Shown piece by piece: positions 11,975 to 25,500 of a DNA stretch of 64,000 bases; position 1 is the stretch's first letter; each line of letters begins with the position of its first letter. The position numbers and the translations under genes are program-made. The notes below the pieces were generated by a model. The model did no database searches, had not been told where the DNA came from, and worked only from the letters and a program-made list of their open reading frames with translations. The DNA is from Trileptium ribeirensis. Its lineage: Eukaryota > Nematoda > Enoplea > Enoplida > Thoracostomopsidae. The stretch is from assembly GCA_030248225.1 (NCBI GenBank), contig JASANE010026676.1:1-64000 (forward strand), given 5' to 3'.

Positions 11975-12214
11975 CTATTTTCGCTTCGTTCGATGCTTCT
12001 TTCCCTGAGCAAACTTAGCCGTTTCCGCTTTTTTCCGTTGCTGACTTAGTCGTTTACAAACGCGCTGAGTTCGAACCCGCTCGTAATAAGCTCGCTTGGC
12101 GTCAAGTTTGGCTCTCAGCTTGTGATGTTGATCGAGTTTGGCCTTCGCCGCAGCTTCACGCCGCTCAGCTGAATCATCGTGAACAGTTTTCAACATCGAC
12201 ATAAGTTGCCGCAT
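11975..12214 (-). CDS. BMS1: BMS1 exon 23 (C terminus, stop TAG)
   Basis: 79 codons and stop. [20 protein letters not shown] followed by a highly charged Lys/Arg/Gln/Ala helix ending KHRTKRK. Corresponds to ILALLDALSTVHSQKMK... of vertebrate BMS1. Acceptor CTCTTTTTTCAG. The first codon happens to be ATG but is internal. Confidence 0.92.
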   Translation of the reverse strand: MRQLMSMLKTVHDDSAERREAAAKAKLDQHHKLRAKLDAKRAYYERVRTQRVCKRLSQQRKKAETAKFAQGKKHRTKRK

Positions 12215-13545
12215 CTGAAAAAAGAGTACAATATGACAAAAATGAAACGTTCAACCGAGTAGGAATAAAATTATAATATAAACATAATTATTCATTAGAA
12301 AATAAATACGCAATACCTGGGGAACTAATTTCATTCCCGACAAACATTGGACCTACACTAAATTCGATAAAAATACGCTGTTTATGTATCAAATCCACAG
12401 CTTTACAACTAAAAAGCTAACTTATTTAATCTATATTGTAACAAAGACTTAGCACCTCGGTTGCGCCTTTTATTATGTACTTCAAGCTACGTCATAGCCC
12501 GACCCAATCGAGTTTATCATTCCTTCATAATTTATTAACTTGTAGTAGTTCTTATGATTTTTAAGTTTCAACACGTACCAAACAGTAACGGCGCGTTTAC
12601 ATTGAATTACAGAACGAAACATCGCTTTTGATGCTTCGTCAATAGTATCCCACGGCTTAGAAAGTTAACCAAAACGATCCGCTGGAAGGGTAGAATGAAC
12701 ACAAAACGGGAACATTCTCAATGATTCTTAATGATACAGTCCTAGCAAGAAATACATAGGTACAAATTATCCAAATTGCATTCTATCGAAATTTCGTTTT
12801 CTGGATATATCCTTTGGAATTTTGTTTAATTAAAATAGAACAAAATTTTGCTTTATCGAAATCGATAGATAGCTATGTCATCTTTAGGGGCCAGTAGTTA
12901 TATCGTTAAAAAAGAACAGCTTAGTACCGCGAGAGGTTCGGGAGCGGCAGACTACGACTTAGATACGAAGCTGGGGTAAGGCATACACAGTTGCTGTCAT
13001 GTGATGGGCGATTGGATTCCGCTCCTAAAAGTTACATTGGCCGAAATAGCACTTTATCGATAGTCGAAATCTATCTAAATTTCGTTTATCGAAGCCTACC
13101 GAAAGTTCTGATCGATTATTTTGTAACTGTAGTCACAGACAAAAATAAGTGCATAAAAAACGAGCGCGAATTGCAAATGAACTTAAAAGCAAACAATCGT
13201 TAGAACGTTCGTTTACAATCGAACGTAAGCGTCAACAAAACTGACTTTTAGAACCAAGTTTTTTGGCGTTCTTTTATAAACGAACATAAAAATGTATGTT
13301 ACGTTTGTTTTTGCACACTAATTTCTGTCGTCCGTGACAGAAATTTATAAACCACGGCTTATTTAACCACTCCCGCTGATTGGACCATTAAACCACGGCT
13401 TATTTAACCACTCCCGCTGATTGGACCATTAAACCACGGCTTATTTAACCACTCCCGCTGATTGGACCATTAAACCACGGCTTATTTAACCACTCCCGCT
13501 GATTGGACCATTAAACCCCCCCCCCCCCCCCCCACCCCCCCCCCC

Positions 13546-13587
<42 letters not shown>

Positions 13588-16500
13588 CTGATTGGACCAT
13601 CAATGCTAACCTTCGTTTCGTGAGGTTCCAGGACAACGATCGAATGCTTCTCAACCAAGCTCATGTCCACATCATCAACTAAATTCAGACTCGGCCTTTT
13701 GCGGACTTCATCCGGATACAAATCAGACGTGGCTATCGCGTCGTGCCGTTCTTTCTCCGAATGAACGTGTTTTGTCTTCAGCTCGTATGGCAGTTGTTTT
13801 TCGAGCGTTTTCGGGATTACCAATGGATCGGTTCGCAATGGACGTCGCTCGACTGGCTGAAAAGTAGGTAAAAATAATCACGTTTATATACACTTGCGAA
13901 CAAGATTGTACCACCGGACAAATGCAGCCGACAATGCCTATGCGCTGTCGTTTACGCTCGACGAACGTGTTGCGTTGAGGAGCTGATGAACGAAAAGTCG
14001 GACACATGAAATTGTAACTACACAAATAATTTTGTCAACTATTTTGCTAAAAAACAGTAGCATAAATATTGTGCTGTTTGACCAACTAACATGACAATTC
14101 GCAAAATGTTGTTCAAATTACTACGATCAAGAGTCGATGATAGTCGACTTTGCTCAAAAAAGTGTGCTACTCATCAGCTTGTCGTTGTGTCCGTCCTCCG
14201 TATGTCGTAATCGTTTTCGGATTACCACCGTCCCAGGTTTTTGACCCACTTAGTAGGTCATAAACATGACCCAACCCATCATGTCCTTAGGCACCTTCGA
14301 CTCGTACAACCTACCAGGTCCTTGTATCACAATATCCGTAGCTTCATCAGGTTTTACAACAACCAATCCCAGCTCACACAACCTTCAAGGACCATTACTC
14401 AATACGATCACAAGCTTTGTAAACAAGGGTGCCAATGGAAAAATGTTCCTGGAGGCAGTACGATCAAAAATTCTGAGAAGATGGGATATAGTTCATCAAG
14501 ATTGTGTGTATGGGCTTTACTATGAGTTTATATGCATGATGAATTTGCTACAATTCTGAGGATCATCAACCTAAATATCCATAATTCAGGCGACATAAAT
14601 ACATTGAAGGACATGGCAAATGTTTTGGGAAAGACGCCAGGCATATTTCTAAACATACATTCATGATTGACCAAATTGCAATATTTCCATGAGGGGACGA
14701 CCTATATAATGGCCGTCTCAAAATGTACTTTTCTGGGAGACGCGTCCCCACCTGGTGTTTGCGCCATGTTGTTGAGCAAATATTAATTCCTACCTTTACA
14801 TAGTTCTTGAACCATTGATTTTTGCAAAATGTCCTATCCCTCAGGAACCTGGAGGTTGAGCTTAATGGTCCAAATCGATTTATTGTGGGCGTAGAAATTA
14901 ATGCTCCAAGAACCTGGTGTAGGTATATATAGCGTTTGTGGTTCAAGAAACTGGTGCGAGTATAGAATTGATGATTGAGTAGTATGGTGTGGATTGGGAT
15001 TTGGTGGTCCAAGAATATGGATGCGGTAGTCATGTTTATGACTCACCTGGTGGGTCGTAAACCTCGGGGGAGGCGATAAGCGCAAAAACTACCGCGACGT
15101 ACCGTGGACAAAAAACTCGATAACCCCACTTTTCAGCAGATGCCAAGTCGACCATCATCGACTTTTGATGTGATTAATCGTACCGTAGCCAATATTACTA
15201 GTGAAGCTCGCTTGCGAGCCACAATTCGAATGGTGAGAACAATCCGAAGTCTGTTATAGAAAGCACACACAAACAAAGCCTACACACAGTACGCAGCTGC
15301 AGAATTATATAAACCATGAGTGATGAGTCATAGTTACGCCCGCCTCTTTTGATACCCAACGTATGCAGTAGACAAAACATCATACAACGAGTACAAAATA
15401 CATCATACATCGTACAAAAACAATGAACTAACAATTTAATAATTCAATAAAACCCTAAATTGACCGTGAAAAGAACGTTTTAGAATTCAAACCGACACTT
15501 GAGAAAAATCTCATTTTTCATACCAAGTATGAAGCAGAAGTGTAAAAAATATTTGCCCAACAATATTTTTAACACTTGCAATGAGTTTATCTGCCCAGAA
15601 ACCCCATATAAGACACTAAAAGCAACAAAAAACACATTTAAGTGATTTCCCACGACTTTTCACCAAATATGAAATTTGGCGCCAACTATAAACTTATAGA
15701 CTCCAGATTGGGAAGTAGTTGAAAAACTTGTTAAATATCATTGGAAAGCCCTGGTAAAGCTACATGGAATAGGTCTATTAATTTGCGGATACCTCGTTTA
15801 CTTATTGAGAAAATTCGCAGTAACTGGAGCCCGGAAAATGGGACAAAATTACGTCATTTTGCCCCATAACTTTTCCCACGGGAAAAAATTCAAAAATCGG
15901 GCTCCGTCACTAATCGACCATTGCGGTTCGAATGAGCTATAGTGCATCAAAATCCGCCCAACCGTTATTGAGATCCAGGTGCGACACACACAGACAGTAC
16001 CTCCTCAACCCCCCTCCAGAGCCAAAATTGAAAATTCTCGTTCTACTCGCTCGCGAAACACGATTAACAGAATAGCCACCCATATAGTATAGAACTGAGA
16101 GCGACTTTTGACGGTAAAAATATATCGATGACATAAGCCATATGAACACGGACAGAATTGATCGTACATACGCACGATGAGGCTTACACAGTTACATGCT
16201 GTCAGAAATAAGTACATATTGGATCGAAATTTCAATCGATTGCGGTGTCTGTTCCGCTTATTTTTTGCCGAGACTGTAGTTGTGTTGTCCGTGTCCATAC
16301 GGTTTGATGTCATCGCTTTATTTGTATCTATGGACACGGACAGCGCAATATAGAGTCCCATTCAAAAATAAGCGGAATAGATACCACAATGGATTGAAAC
16401 TTCGATCATTATTTTGTACTTATTTGTATCAGCCCTCAGTAAATAAACTTGCCCTATCATGCGCATGTACAGTCAATTCTGTCCAGCTGAAACATTAAAA

Positions 16501-19500
16501 TAAAAACTGTCCAGCTGAAACAAGAAACTCACAAAGATGGATCGCACAATATGAGATAAAGAAAATGAAGCGAAACAAACTGTCAAACTTTTACAACTTT
16601 ATACGAATCGTAAACGGAGCCAAATAATACACTTTGATAAATAATAGAAAAACAAAGGCCGTATTATTTTAGTCCCGAGACTACCTTATACACCGAATCC
16701 GGATTCGATGGCGGCCTGAGTCCTCGTTCGAACCGTAGAGTCCCGACAGTTTTCATGCCGCTCCAGGTTCCGGTCTTTTCGCCGGGTTTCAACAGCAATG
16801 AATGAACCGGTGTATAGAATCGGGGAAGCCGAACCGTATACCATGTGCGTAGAAACACAATATCTGAAATTATAATAAACTAAATTCGACATAGAAAAGT
16901 CACCCTTTCTATATAAAAACAGTCCTTGCCAAAAATGACTGCCACGTTGCAATAAAAGCGATCCTCGGTGCAACTTGCGGCGAACATCGAGCAGCTGTCA
17001 TTTCCACTGGCTACGACTGCATGTGTAGCAAGACTTCGTAATTTCTTGCCGAAAATTTCATTACACCGAAACCAATTTATCACTGTCACGCCCCAGCACG
17101 AAACATCAAACCATTTCAGTTTTGTACAAGTGGCAGAGCGCCAATTCAAAAAATAACGCAACTATACAGAATCGTCTGTCGAGATCTAAAAAGAGTGCTG
17201 CGGCAGTAAGTACCAAGCTATGGGCCCAGGTGTAAAAAAAGTTTGAAAAGGATGAAATTTTCTAAATTTTGTCTAAGCCGCCTGCTTACTGAAGGCTAAC
17301 GATGCTATTTTAGATTTACACCACGTTAACTGCGCCAGTTTGATTGTTTTAAACCGATATTGATTAATGTCGTTACCGCTCTATTGTCGATGCTACAAAT
17401 TAAATTAATGATTAATTAAATAGCTAAATTAATAGTGCACAACTAGTGGTGCAATCCAAACCATTATTAATTTTAGCAGTTTACATTTTTATCTCTACTC
17501 AGAGGTGTAAGTTTTAGGTGGCACACATTTAGAGCTCGAAACGAATGCCACACCTGAAGGGTGTAATATCGGGTACGCAACGTCATGCGTGTACAGTCAC
17601 GGACAAAAACAAGCGTATCAAAAACGAACTCGAGTGAACATTAGAACGTTCGTTTACAAACGAACGCGTTGTTGCGTTCGTTTCTGCGCACTTATTTCAG
17701 TCTGTGACTGTCTGCACTTTATATCTGCCCTCTAATTCGCAATACCTTATGCTATACTAGTTGGGTTGCTATACTCTCCAAGGTAGTGGGCAGTATTTCG
17801 GAGGATTCCCTGTTCTGCACCCCAAGCAGCGCTCAAGAATTTTGAGTTGGCATCAAGACTAGCGACATGTTTGAATACACGCTTTCAGTGCGAAACGACA
17901 AAATGTTGTAAAAGCATTAAAAACGTGATAAAACTAAACTACAATACCCAGTAAACCTGGAGCGGGAATATTTCTCCAGGTATTAACCAGACATGAGCGA
18001 TAGTAAGTCGCGTAGATAGGGCTGACCTCTACAACGAAGAGGAGGGAGCGGCGGTCTCCACATGTCATCATGCCCCCAGGTGAATTTTGTCTACCCCAGA
18101 TCATGTCCCCAGCACCGCCTCAGGTTAGGCATTTTCGGATGACATCAAAATGATCGTCCTAATAAAAAACCGTTACAGCAAAACTACAGTACCCGCCAAA
18201 AATGACTGTCGCTCGCTCGATACTCGCTCGCGACTCGCTCGAAATAAATTTGTTCTAAAAATAGAATTTTCTATTAATTTATATAGTTGCGAAATCTCGA
18301 GCGAGCCACTCGCTCGCGACTCGCTCGAACTCGCTCGCTCGAAATGCGACGGTCATTTTTGGCGAGTACTGTACGTCTTTAATATCAATTATGGTAAATT
18401 CTTTAGTAAAATGAAGGGCGCCTACTGAAGAAGTCCCCGGGTATTTCTAGTCCCGCCATGCTGAACCTGTATGGGTCCGGGCCGAAAGCACCCGGTAGTA
18501 TTTGCAGTCTTGTGGATAGTGCAGCCGCACATCGCGTATGCTCAAATCCAGCCGCAAAATCTGTTACTTTAAGTAATTTAATGTAGAAAGTATTATACAA
18601 AATGACAGTTGGATCAAACCCTTCGCAAAGCCCAAGCCTATATAACAGAATTTGCACCACTCCTTATAACAATTTAACTAAATTTTTGTAATAAGCTTAA
18701 GATCTTAAATTAAAGCTATAACAATTTTGAGGAGATTGTGTATAGTCGTTACGATATTACCACAGGTTTTACAGCACAATGGATATTTTAAGCGTTGGAT
18801 TTACTTTATGTAATAGCAAGCATTAATTGTTCTTCTCCTCCTGCGTAACTTTTGAGTAAACTAAACAACTGCTGCAGCAATCCGTATATGATTTTCTCAG
18901 TGGTTCAACAAACTAGAAAGACGCATGGGCTAGGATATAAAGGGTGATCTAAACCTTTTTTCAAACGTGTAGTGGATTAATTACTGGCTGTAGCTTCGAA
19001 ACACAGGCATCTAGGTTTCTGTCTTTGTTATTGCCATATGTACCACGGTCCCTGCAAAGCATTTATTACTAGCTTAACTATTGGGTTAAGCAATGTTGTA
19101 CTGGATCGGCATTTATGACCGAGCTATAACAATAATTTCATGCAAAACCTTATTGGCAGGACAAAAATTCTTCTACAGTATAGTTATATCAATACAATAT
19201 TTTATTTCCACAAAACATAAATTTACTCATTGTTAGAAGCGACAAGCCTTTTGTAATATTACAAGGATGACGAGCGTAACTCTGGTTTTTCCAAACTACC
19301 AAAATTACACCTAAGAGGATCGGGTGTGATTACAACTGGAAGGGGAGTCCCCAGTTCGCAACGGGGGAGAGCTGAAAATACAGTACCCGCCAAAAATGAC
19401 TGTCGCTCGCTCGCGACTCGATCGACACTTGCTCGAAATAAATTTGTTCTGAAAATAGAATTTTCTATTAATATAAATAGTTGCGAAATCTCGAGCAAGT

Positions 19501-22500
19501 CACTCGCTCGCTCGAAATGCGACGGTGATTTTTGGCGAGTACTGTACTTGTAGGCAGTTCCCCTACCCTCCAAAAAGATAACAGGTTTCTAAGTGTTTTT
19601 GCTAAAACTGGCCATGCCGGTATCAGTGTTCCGCAACCCATATCTCGAGACCCAAGCTTCGCATCGAAAACCGGGCACCACCAGCCAATAGCTAATTATA
19701 ATTCGAGATTTTTAATTTGCTGAATATCAAAAGCACGCCGAACACAACTTTGTGGACCGCTGTGGTCCCGAATATGTTCGTCGACCCTTTACCATAAAGT
19801 CGATTTTTCAAATTTCAACATGTTACTGCATGTTTTACCTTACAATGACTATATTATACCTTTTCATAGGGTTTCAAGTGTTTTACTGTCTACGAACCCT
19901 ATTTTCTAAATGCCTCTGACTTTCCATTCGCTGGAAATTTTGACAGGGCCATGAACCAATTTCCCTCTGGTTCGGAACTGGGATGCGCTGAGTTTTGAAA
20001 AGGGGGTGTGAACTCGTTAGCCACTGGCGTGAACTAGGAGCGACGTGTGGAATCGAATTCTAAAAATGAAAATTAAATTTTCAAAATTGCGAAATTCAGC
20101 GAAAAACGTTAAAATTGACTAAATGACTTCAGAAACATCTCAATTAAGGCTGAAACCAACTGTTCGTCCAATTTTCCCCCGAATTTATGCACATTTAAGT
20201 TCAGAAATGGATTTTTAAATTTGCCAAGAGCCAACAGAGAGGCCAAAATTTTGCCAGAGAGCCAAAATTTTCCGGAGAACCCCAAGCGAGAGGACATCGA
20301 AAAATACCACGCCCACACACCTCCACTTTGGAGAAGCCAGAATGTAGTCTGTTTTCTTTTTTTTCTATATATTGCGCATGTGGAATTAAGAATCGTATTT
20401 ATATTATATATTATGTTTTTCGGCATGCTGAAAACGTTGAGTTGGTTAAGTGGAGACCAGCACGATCATTTCATGCCTTTTCAGTGGTTTTATGGTAAAT
20501 GAATGCTATTTGCTAAATATAGTACGTCAGTAATTTGGTTAATTGCTTACACCAATAATGATCTATAAATCATAGATTTTTTCGTACGCCGCGTACGACA
20601 GTTTGGTTTATCTAGAGACCAGCACGAATACTTTCTGAGTTTTCAGTTGTTTCCAATTGGTCTACGGTCGAACAGGGTTTTAGGGGTTCCAATCGATTCA
20701 GGGTTCCAAAGGTGTTTAAGTGGTATGCACTTCAAACACAGGTTGTTAATGGTGATTGCACAAAATGACAGCTTAATAAAACAACGCTCGATCTGTTTCA
20801 CCCTCGCACGAGAGATACTAGTTTAAGCTGTTGTTACAAAACCAAAAAATGTATCTCAGTAATTTTCAAGAACCTGATGTAACTGCAAGGCAACAAACTA
20901 TCTGTCTTATCGAACAGAGCAGTAGAAAATAAGGTATTTACCAACGTTTTTGTAAACAAAATTCAGATATTTTATCAATTTATCAACTTCCCACCAGATT
21001 GGTAGTATCAATGAATTTCTATCAAATTTGAATCTGTCAAGTATCTGGTTATATACATACCTTTCATAAGAATTTTGTCTTCAAACGTTGCACGAAATGC
21101 TCCTAACGGTTCCTAAATATTGAAAAAAAATATAATTACAAATCTTAACTGGACTATTTGCCGTTTAATCACTAATTAATAATGAATTACGGTACGTAGT
21201 AGTCCTGTTGGAAAGAGTTTGAACATTACGAGACAAACGGTTTTCAATCAGTATCGCTCTATTTTTACTTGACGTTTGTTTATAAATTAGCTTGAGCATT
21301 TTTCTTTCCCACACTGGGAATCAAATCGACTTTTATAGTTTTACTAACAATTTATCAGTATTATTTTATTACCAACAGTTGGGTGCCTGCGTAATATCTA
21401 GCCTGTCCACAGTGGGGGGGTGGGGGGATCCCCCCCACTTTGAAAATCCCCCCATGTTCGTGAGATTTTCCCCCATGTCCGTCCCCCCCCACTCGGCCGA
21501 AACCCCCATGTTCGACTAATTCCAAAAATTTTTTATGTCTGAAAATTTATGTTCTTTGTTTGCAAATTGTTTCTTAAACATTAATTACCACTATTTATAA
21601 TGCTAAAATATTGTTTTTAGCTTAAAAGTACGTTCACAGTAGTAAAAATGCATTAAAATATGGGGGTCATTTCACGAAACCATGTTCTTTTGAAACACCA
21701 TTTTTTGAAGCCAAAATGAAACGTTTTCGAATGTACAGTGTCTAGAACCCTTCCGATGTAAAAAACCCTGAATTTTTCGAATATCGAGGTCTCTATGCAA
21801 AACGAGCTACCTGAAACCTGCTACAGGGGTTGGAAAGGGCCCCCCTGGGGGTCAAATTTTAATCCGAAATAAGTCATTATTCTGTAGTGTTGACGGAGTG
21901 ACACGCGAACCATGGTCTGTTTTTATGCAAGTCCATCCAAAATGGTCCTAGTCAAGCCATTTGGAGCACTTGCGACCTAAAATTGGTGCTGCTAGGGCAT
22001 TATTGGGTTAAAATCGATCAATTTAGAAAAAAGCCTGTCGCAGAAGTTTTTCTAGCGCAACGGAGACAGCACCTACAGATATCATTTTATGCTCACAAAC
22101 CAACCATGAGCGGGGGACGTCTGAGAAAAAATTTCAGGCAGATCCTTAGGCCTTGTAAAAAATGGCACCCCGATATGTTGAGTCGGGGGGGGGCTACACC
22201 TCAGGTCGGGGGGGGGGGGCTACACCTCAGGTCGGAGGGGGGGGCTACACCTCAGGTCGGAGGGGGGCTACAGCTTCCTACAACATGCAACGCGCCAAAC
22301 TTTAGCTACTTCTATACATTCTAGATGTAAGCTGGTGTAAAACAAATACAATTGATCTATGACCAGTTTACATTTAAGTGATGATACCAAGGACAATGCG
22401 TGTAATAGATGTGCGGGCAGGCAGAAGGGTTTCCTAGCTGCCCAGTTAACAGCACGGCCCCATATCATAGTGCAATGATGATGAACTTATATACTAATAT

Positions 22501-25500
22501 GATTCTTGCGACCTTCGATTACTTTTATTATACATGCGGTCGGGGGGGGGGCTACACGCCAGGTCGGGGGGGGCTACATTTTCATTAAAAATTTTTAATA
22601 GATGGGTCGATTCTAGTGGGGCTTTACTATGTTTATATCCGGCCTATTGTAAAACTGTATGCTAAATTTGGCTTTTTTAAATTTAAGTTTGGTCAGGTCG
22701 GGGGGGGGGCTACATTTTGCATACCCCATTTTTGGCATTTTATGACCTTCGACCTCATACTGAAATAACACATGGACAGACGCTGATGTTCTTTTTTTTC
22801 AATAACATCTGTACTGATTGCGATTACCGTTATATAGCATTTTTGGCGCTAGTGCACTTTTACGTTATTTACCAGCGTCTGAAAGCTGCCAGATTTGACC
22901 TTGGTCGGGGGGGCTACATGTCACGAAAAAAAATTTCGGAAGCTTGACGTCAGCTTCAGTGTCGATGCTTACTCCCAAGTTTTTCCGGAAAAATTAGCAA
23001 ATACCGATGGATCACAGTGAAATGAAAAACACATATATGTATCACGTGCTAGCGATACGGCGAACGTTTATATTAGGACATGTGTTTTTGGCTTCATTTG
23101 GCCAACCCGGGTTGAGGGCCTCTAGCTCCTGCTATGTTTGGGGTACAGAGGTCCACCATACCTCGTTATGATCGTCGGATATGCTATTACTACATCTCAC
23201 AGCGACATTAAATTTCCTTACAAAAGACTGGTGGTATGGGCCAAAAAGTGCCGATGTAGCCCCCGCCCGACTAAAATGAAATGGTTTCGTGAAATGACCC
23301 ATGGAAATATTTTGTATTTTTAAGCAAAATTTATCCCCCCACTTTGAAATTTCCCCCGAGAATGAACATGGGGGCCCCCCGAAGTTTCCCCCTCCCCACT
23401 TTTCGGAGGACTGTGGACATGCCAGAATATTAAGGCCATCTTTTCAAATACTTAATATCCGAATCGTAAAATTTGTTGTCCATCGAATTTTGTATTCGGG
23501 TATTAAATGCCGACAGATTATTGCAATACTTGACACAAATAGTGATAGCAAAATATTTAGCTCCAACGGTAGTTGGTTGTTGTAGCACTGCTATTACGAC
23601 GCTCGCTCGATGCGCGAAACAGCTTTGTACTACTCGTTCGATGATCGTTCGCTCGAAACACGACTGTCATACTGCCACGTGATGTAAACTATTAACATGG
23701 CTTGAGCCGGATTCTAGTGAAAAACGCAATATTGCTCTTTAAAACAGCTTACCCTTATAGCCTTCTTGATTTGTCCGCGTATTCCCGAGACGCACTGAAG
23801 TCGAGCCCCACTAAATTTCGCCACTTCCAAGGCAGTATTAAACATATCCTGAAAATACAAAAAATATGTGTTTACACTATCCAAACCCATCAATTTATTC
23901 CAAAAGTATTAAATTATTATACGTTGCCATATCTTATAATAAATTTTAAGTAATAAATATAAAATAACAAATTTATTGCCATACGTTATCAGTATATAAA
24001 ATTTCTAGTGCTTTCATTAATGTTAACACCATTTTGTATGATGATAAACAAGGGCGTAGCCAGGGAGGGGGGTTGTGGGGGCCGCGACCCCCTCCCCCTT
24101 TGGTTCAACCCCAAAAAAAATTTTCTGAATGATTCCGGTTGAAAATCATGTTGGAAATTGTCCTAAAACTAGCCTCACTCGCACCAGAAAACAAGTACTT
24201 TCAAACGTATTTTTGTACGACCAAATTTCACGTTTTTGTATAAAAATTGGCTATTTTGGCAATAGTTACATTTTACTTGTTCAGGGCGTACATAATTATA
24301 CTAATTTTTAATCTAGGAAATGCAATTTCATTGAAACTTTCTAAGTTCGGACAAGGTTAGCTGGTAGAAATGTTAATGACATGACATAACGAATGACATG
24401 CCCCTGGACCCCGCTTTCACATTCCTGAGCGCGACCCCCCCCCGGACCGCCTCCCTCTTTTAGGTACCCACTGTAGGCCGCGACCCCCGCTTTCAAAATT
24501 CCTGGCTACGACCTTGATGAGAAAGTGCAGTGATTGAAACAATACGAATGGTATTGTTTGAAACGGAGAGAGCAAAGCGAGCGGAGTTTCCACTGAGGCC
24601 GCTATGGGCAAAAGTCATGAAAATTACTTTTTTGTGTGTTTCTGTCACGCATACCTCAAGTTCGAGTGGATAGATTTCGGTAAAGTTTCACATTCGACAT
24701 CAAAATTGACGATGGTGTGCCCTTTGGTTGAACGCGAACAGCTCCTATCCCTTCTTCGGGATCAAAATTACATAAACAGGTTTTAAGGGTTCTTTGCCAA
24801 ATGTGGCCATACGGGTACCAGTATTTCACAGCATATATCTCGCGACACAGGCTTCGATGCAGAACCAGCTCATACAGATCTACAACTTTGATGATCACAA
24901 ATTTTTTGTGGGACCACTCACTGGGCCACTGTTGGGACGAATATGGTTCGTCGACCCTTGTCCAACAATAACGATTTCTCAATATTTTTGGAGTGTTATT
25001 GCGTGTTTTTAAATTATAATGAGTGCCTATTAGGTTGTCAAGCACAGTGGATACGATGGCTTTACTATCTACATTGAAACTTGTTATACCTATTCATAGG
25101 GTTTACGTTCGACGAAAACAATTTCCAAAATGAAGTGCGTTTAAATGTGTCAATTATGTATTGCGTGCAGGCATCAAGAATTGTCTATATAGGTTTCCCG
25201 GTAAGCTGAATACGAAGGCGTGGTTATCTACAGATCATCACAAATACGTGACGCGTTGTCAGTCGTTTTCGATGGTTTTAGGATCGCCGAGGTTTAGGAT
25301 TTTCAGTGGGTTCAGGGTTCTAGACCTTTTAGGGTGGAATATTCGTCAAACACAGCGTGGTACAGGTGATTAAACAAAATGATAAAAATGAAATCGCGCT
25401 CGCTCCGTTTCACTCTCGCTTCCGAGTTACTAGTAGTAATAACAAATAAAATAATCTAGTAACATGCGTCAACCTGTGAACCCTCACAACCGTTGTTATT

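Larger units (their letters stand above)
12215..13610. other. BMS1 intron 22
   Basis: Holds a decayed family-P MITE (12886-12980), a GTCACAGAC-ended MITE (13130-13340), a 41-bp tandem repeat and a poly-C run that ends 24 bp from the exon 22 donor. Confidence 0.7.
13857..16684. other. BMS1 intron 21
   Basis: Holds the 828-bp inverted-end element, the isolated 28S fragment, and the fold-back MITE. The segment at 15840-15990 (AACCGTTATTGAGATCCAGG, then CACACAGACAG) has the style of a metazoan dispersed-repeat tail. No additional exon recognised. Confidence 0.6.
16864..21060. other. BMS1 intron 20
   Basis: 4.2 kb with a half-copy of a GCCAAAAATGACTG-ended MITE near 16920, one GTCACGGAC MITE, two CGCTCG MITEs and a dispersed-repeat copy (about 19590-20825). 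The remainder is AT-rich with no recognised coding sequence. Confidence 0.6.

Noticed and set aside
13482..13610. Poly-glycine C-terminal extension of the exon 22 frame.
   Set aside because: It is intron read-through beyond the donor AAG|GTTAGC; the family continues with EPHETK joined to exon 23.
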